Below are positions 62,610 to 64,000 of a DNA stretch of 64,000 bases, piece after piece. The position numbers and the translations under genes were made by a program. The notes beneath the pieces were generated by a model, which was not told the DNA's origin, searched no databases, and worked only from the letters and a program-made list of their open reading frames with translations. The first letter of the stretch is position 1. Every line of letters starts with the position of its first letter. Source of the stretch: Syncephalis fuscata (Eukaryota > Zoopagomycota > Zoopagomycetes > Zoopagales > Piptocephalidaceae); NCBI GenBank assembly GCA_025786725.1, contig JAHLTZ010000005.1:806001-870000 (forward strand), read 5' to 3'.

Positions 62610-64000
62610 ATGTATAGAATTGTATTGCCATTGACGTATTACAGATTCATTATTTTTTTACTTTTAATCACTTTATCGATTGACACTTGTCAAGCAAATC
62701 TTACACTAACCTATCATAGCATTAATAATAATAATAGTAATAATAGTAACAGTAACAGTACACTTACAGTAGACACAAGTGATTTATTTTTAAAACAGCC
62801 AGTTTCTCTTGTACCGCCCAAACATAACGGCACACTTATTCTACTGCCAATACGGCGTGATCGTTGTGCATTTGCCACATTTAATAGCAGCAATACGGCA
62901 ATTAAGGAAATAGCCCGCCAAGCAAGCAATTACAACGATACAGGCCTACTTATTCTTTGGCCATTGGCTAAAACGGTGGGATGTGCATCTATAGCGCAGC
63001 TTGTCAGTGCAGCTCAAGATGTATCACCGCATATCGAAAAGATCGGCTTTCCCAGTATCACTTGGATGGGCATACTTGCTCAACCAATATCGTCCACACC
63101 CGTTGCTGGCATGTATCGAGCATGGGGACCCGATGATGAAGTCGATTATGGCAATCTAGTTAAAAAGGCAACAGCAACAGCACCAACTACAAATAATAGC
63201 AGTGGCAATAATAGTACTACCAAAGCATCTATTACAATTGCTCTTATCAATGAGTATGATAGTAAAAAAATAGTAGATTTCTCTTCAAAACAAGACATCT
63301 TTTTATTTACTGCAATTTATGGCAAGTATTCTATTTAATAATAGTTGGTGCCATTAACTAATCTTTATTTAAGATGCTGGTCCCTGGAATAACGTATATC
63401 TTAGCTTCTTATACAATCTTTATCGTTGGATAGTCGCCATTTGTCTCTTGGGTGGCTTATCTTTCTTTATAATTCACTTAATACGTAATATACGCTATCA
63501 TAGACATGCTTATATGAAAGCTTGTGCTAAAGCATCAGGCATGGCCATGTTTATTACGCCAAGTAAGGCTATGTTATACAACAGTGACAGTTCAAGTTTG
63601 GCTAATGTTTGTAATACTAGTACTTATCATGGTACTTATGCTCTATCCAAGTCCCATTCACGTATCTTTTGGTGTGGCGACCTTTTCTATGACCCGTATC
63701 GCCTCTATTGTTTTACTTTGGTTCGTGTAAGTGACGCCTTATGACGGCAAATGACGCCTAATGAAATGTAGATCAAAGTGTGCTAGTTGCGGCTCCTCAA
63801 CCGCTAGAATGATGGCGTTTCGGGCCTTTCTGGTTATGGGCTTGATCTTGCAACTGGGTATTGGAATTATTATTACAGTAGCAACAAGTCAGCTATTGAT
63901 TAAATTTGGCTACTTGAAACTGGCACAAAAGTTGAATCAACTTGCTAATTCCATTGCTATTGCTCAATCTGGCTCTGTGGTCATACTACTTGGCATCTCA
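62610..64000 (+). CDS. Multipass membrane protein with a secreted N-terminal domain, 3' end beyond window
   Basis: Start chosen at 62610 (MYRIVLP...) because it precedes a strong signal peptide (FIIFLLLITLSIDTCQA); the frame also opens upstream at 62562 and 62484. The ectodomain contains low-complexity Asn/Ser (AAT/AGT repeats) and a globular part (LILLPIRRDRCAFATFNSS, GLLILWPLAKTVGCASIAQL, SITWMGILAQPISSTPVAG). Intron 63322-63373 is GC-AG. Then hydrophobic spans: WIVAICLLGGLSFFIIHLI, a region near 63600-63720 with a frame change, intron 63727-63771, then MMAFRAFLVMGLILQLGIGIIITVA. The pattern (ectodomain plus several spans) resembles a receptor-like protein, but no family is recognised. At least two -1 breaks are likely (63540-63640 and near 63800). 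Confidence 0.55.

Overview
The window looks like nuclear DNA of a fungus, most likely an early-diverging lineage, although the phylum cannot be fixed from sequence alone. It is AT-rich, and genes lie on both strands separated by 0.1-4 kb gaps. Almost every gene is cut by short spliceosomal introns (about 44-100 nt, mostly GTAAGT...YAG). The content is fungal: a sphingolipid C9-methyltransferase-like enzyme, Cdc50, two tyrosinases, a Str3/MetG-type cystathionine beta-lyase, Tel1, an HP1-type chromodomain protein and mitochondrial EF-Tu. No prokaryotic operon, virus, CRISPR array, rRNA or convincing tRNA was seen.

Layout. 1-5682 (+) is the 3' part of the ATM/TEL1 kinase. 5.7-9.6 kb is non-coding and holds one copy of a 0.68-kb dispersed repeat. 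9.6-11.2 kb (-) is the C9-methyltransferase-like gene. 11.2-15.3 kb is mostly empty, with one orphan ORF. 15.3-20.1 kb (-) has two tandem tyrosinases. 20.9-24.4 kb (-) has an AMSH/STAMBP JAMM deubiquitinase and an HP1 protein. 24.9-27.6 kb (+) is GRC3/NOL9, tail-to-tail with cystathionine beta-lyase (27.6-29.1, -). 29.4-31.4 kb (-) is a cytochrome P450. 32.0-35.6 kb (-) is a DH-PH RhoGEF, divergent from a WDTC1/DCAF9 homologue (36.1-39.3, +). 40.0-40.6 kb (-) is a secreted beta-trefoil lectin, 41.6-43.6 kb (-) an F-box/LRR-like protein, and 44.2-45.3 kb (-) a secreted orphan. 46.4-47.0 kb holds the second repeat copy, inverted. 47.9-49.7 kb (+) is mitochondrial EF-Tu, 50.7-51.9 kb (+) an orphan, 52.6-54.2 kb (+) Cdc50, 54.5-55.7 kb (-) a DUF2358-like protein, 57.3-61.8 kb (+) a PP4R1-like HEAT protein, and 62.6 kb to the end (+) a multipass membrane protein.

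The genes do not form one pathway. Most are housekeeping: DNA-damage kinase, heterochromatin, rRNA processing, methionine synthesis, mitochondrial translation, flippase partner, phosphatase adaptor. They are mixed with secreted or cell-surface genes (tyrosinases, lectin, orphan).

The strongest global pattern is that most genes are broken by single-base frame changes. I count about 40, all but one in the -1 sense (one base missing), mostly in short runs of the same base. In ten genes, adding one base per break closes the exon arithmetic to a whole number of codons. The two copies of the dispersed repeat differ by the same kind of single-base change at different places. The most economical explanation is uncorrected deletion errors in the assembly rather than pseudogenes. 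A second pattern is at least four GC-AG introns, all with the donor GCAAGT.
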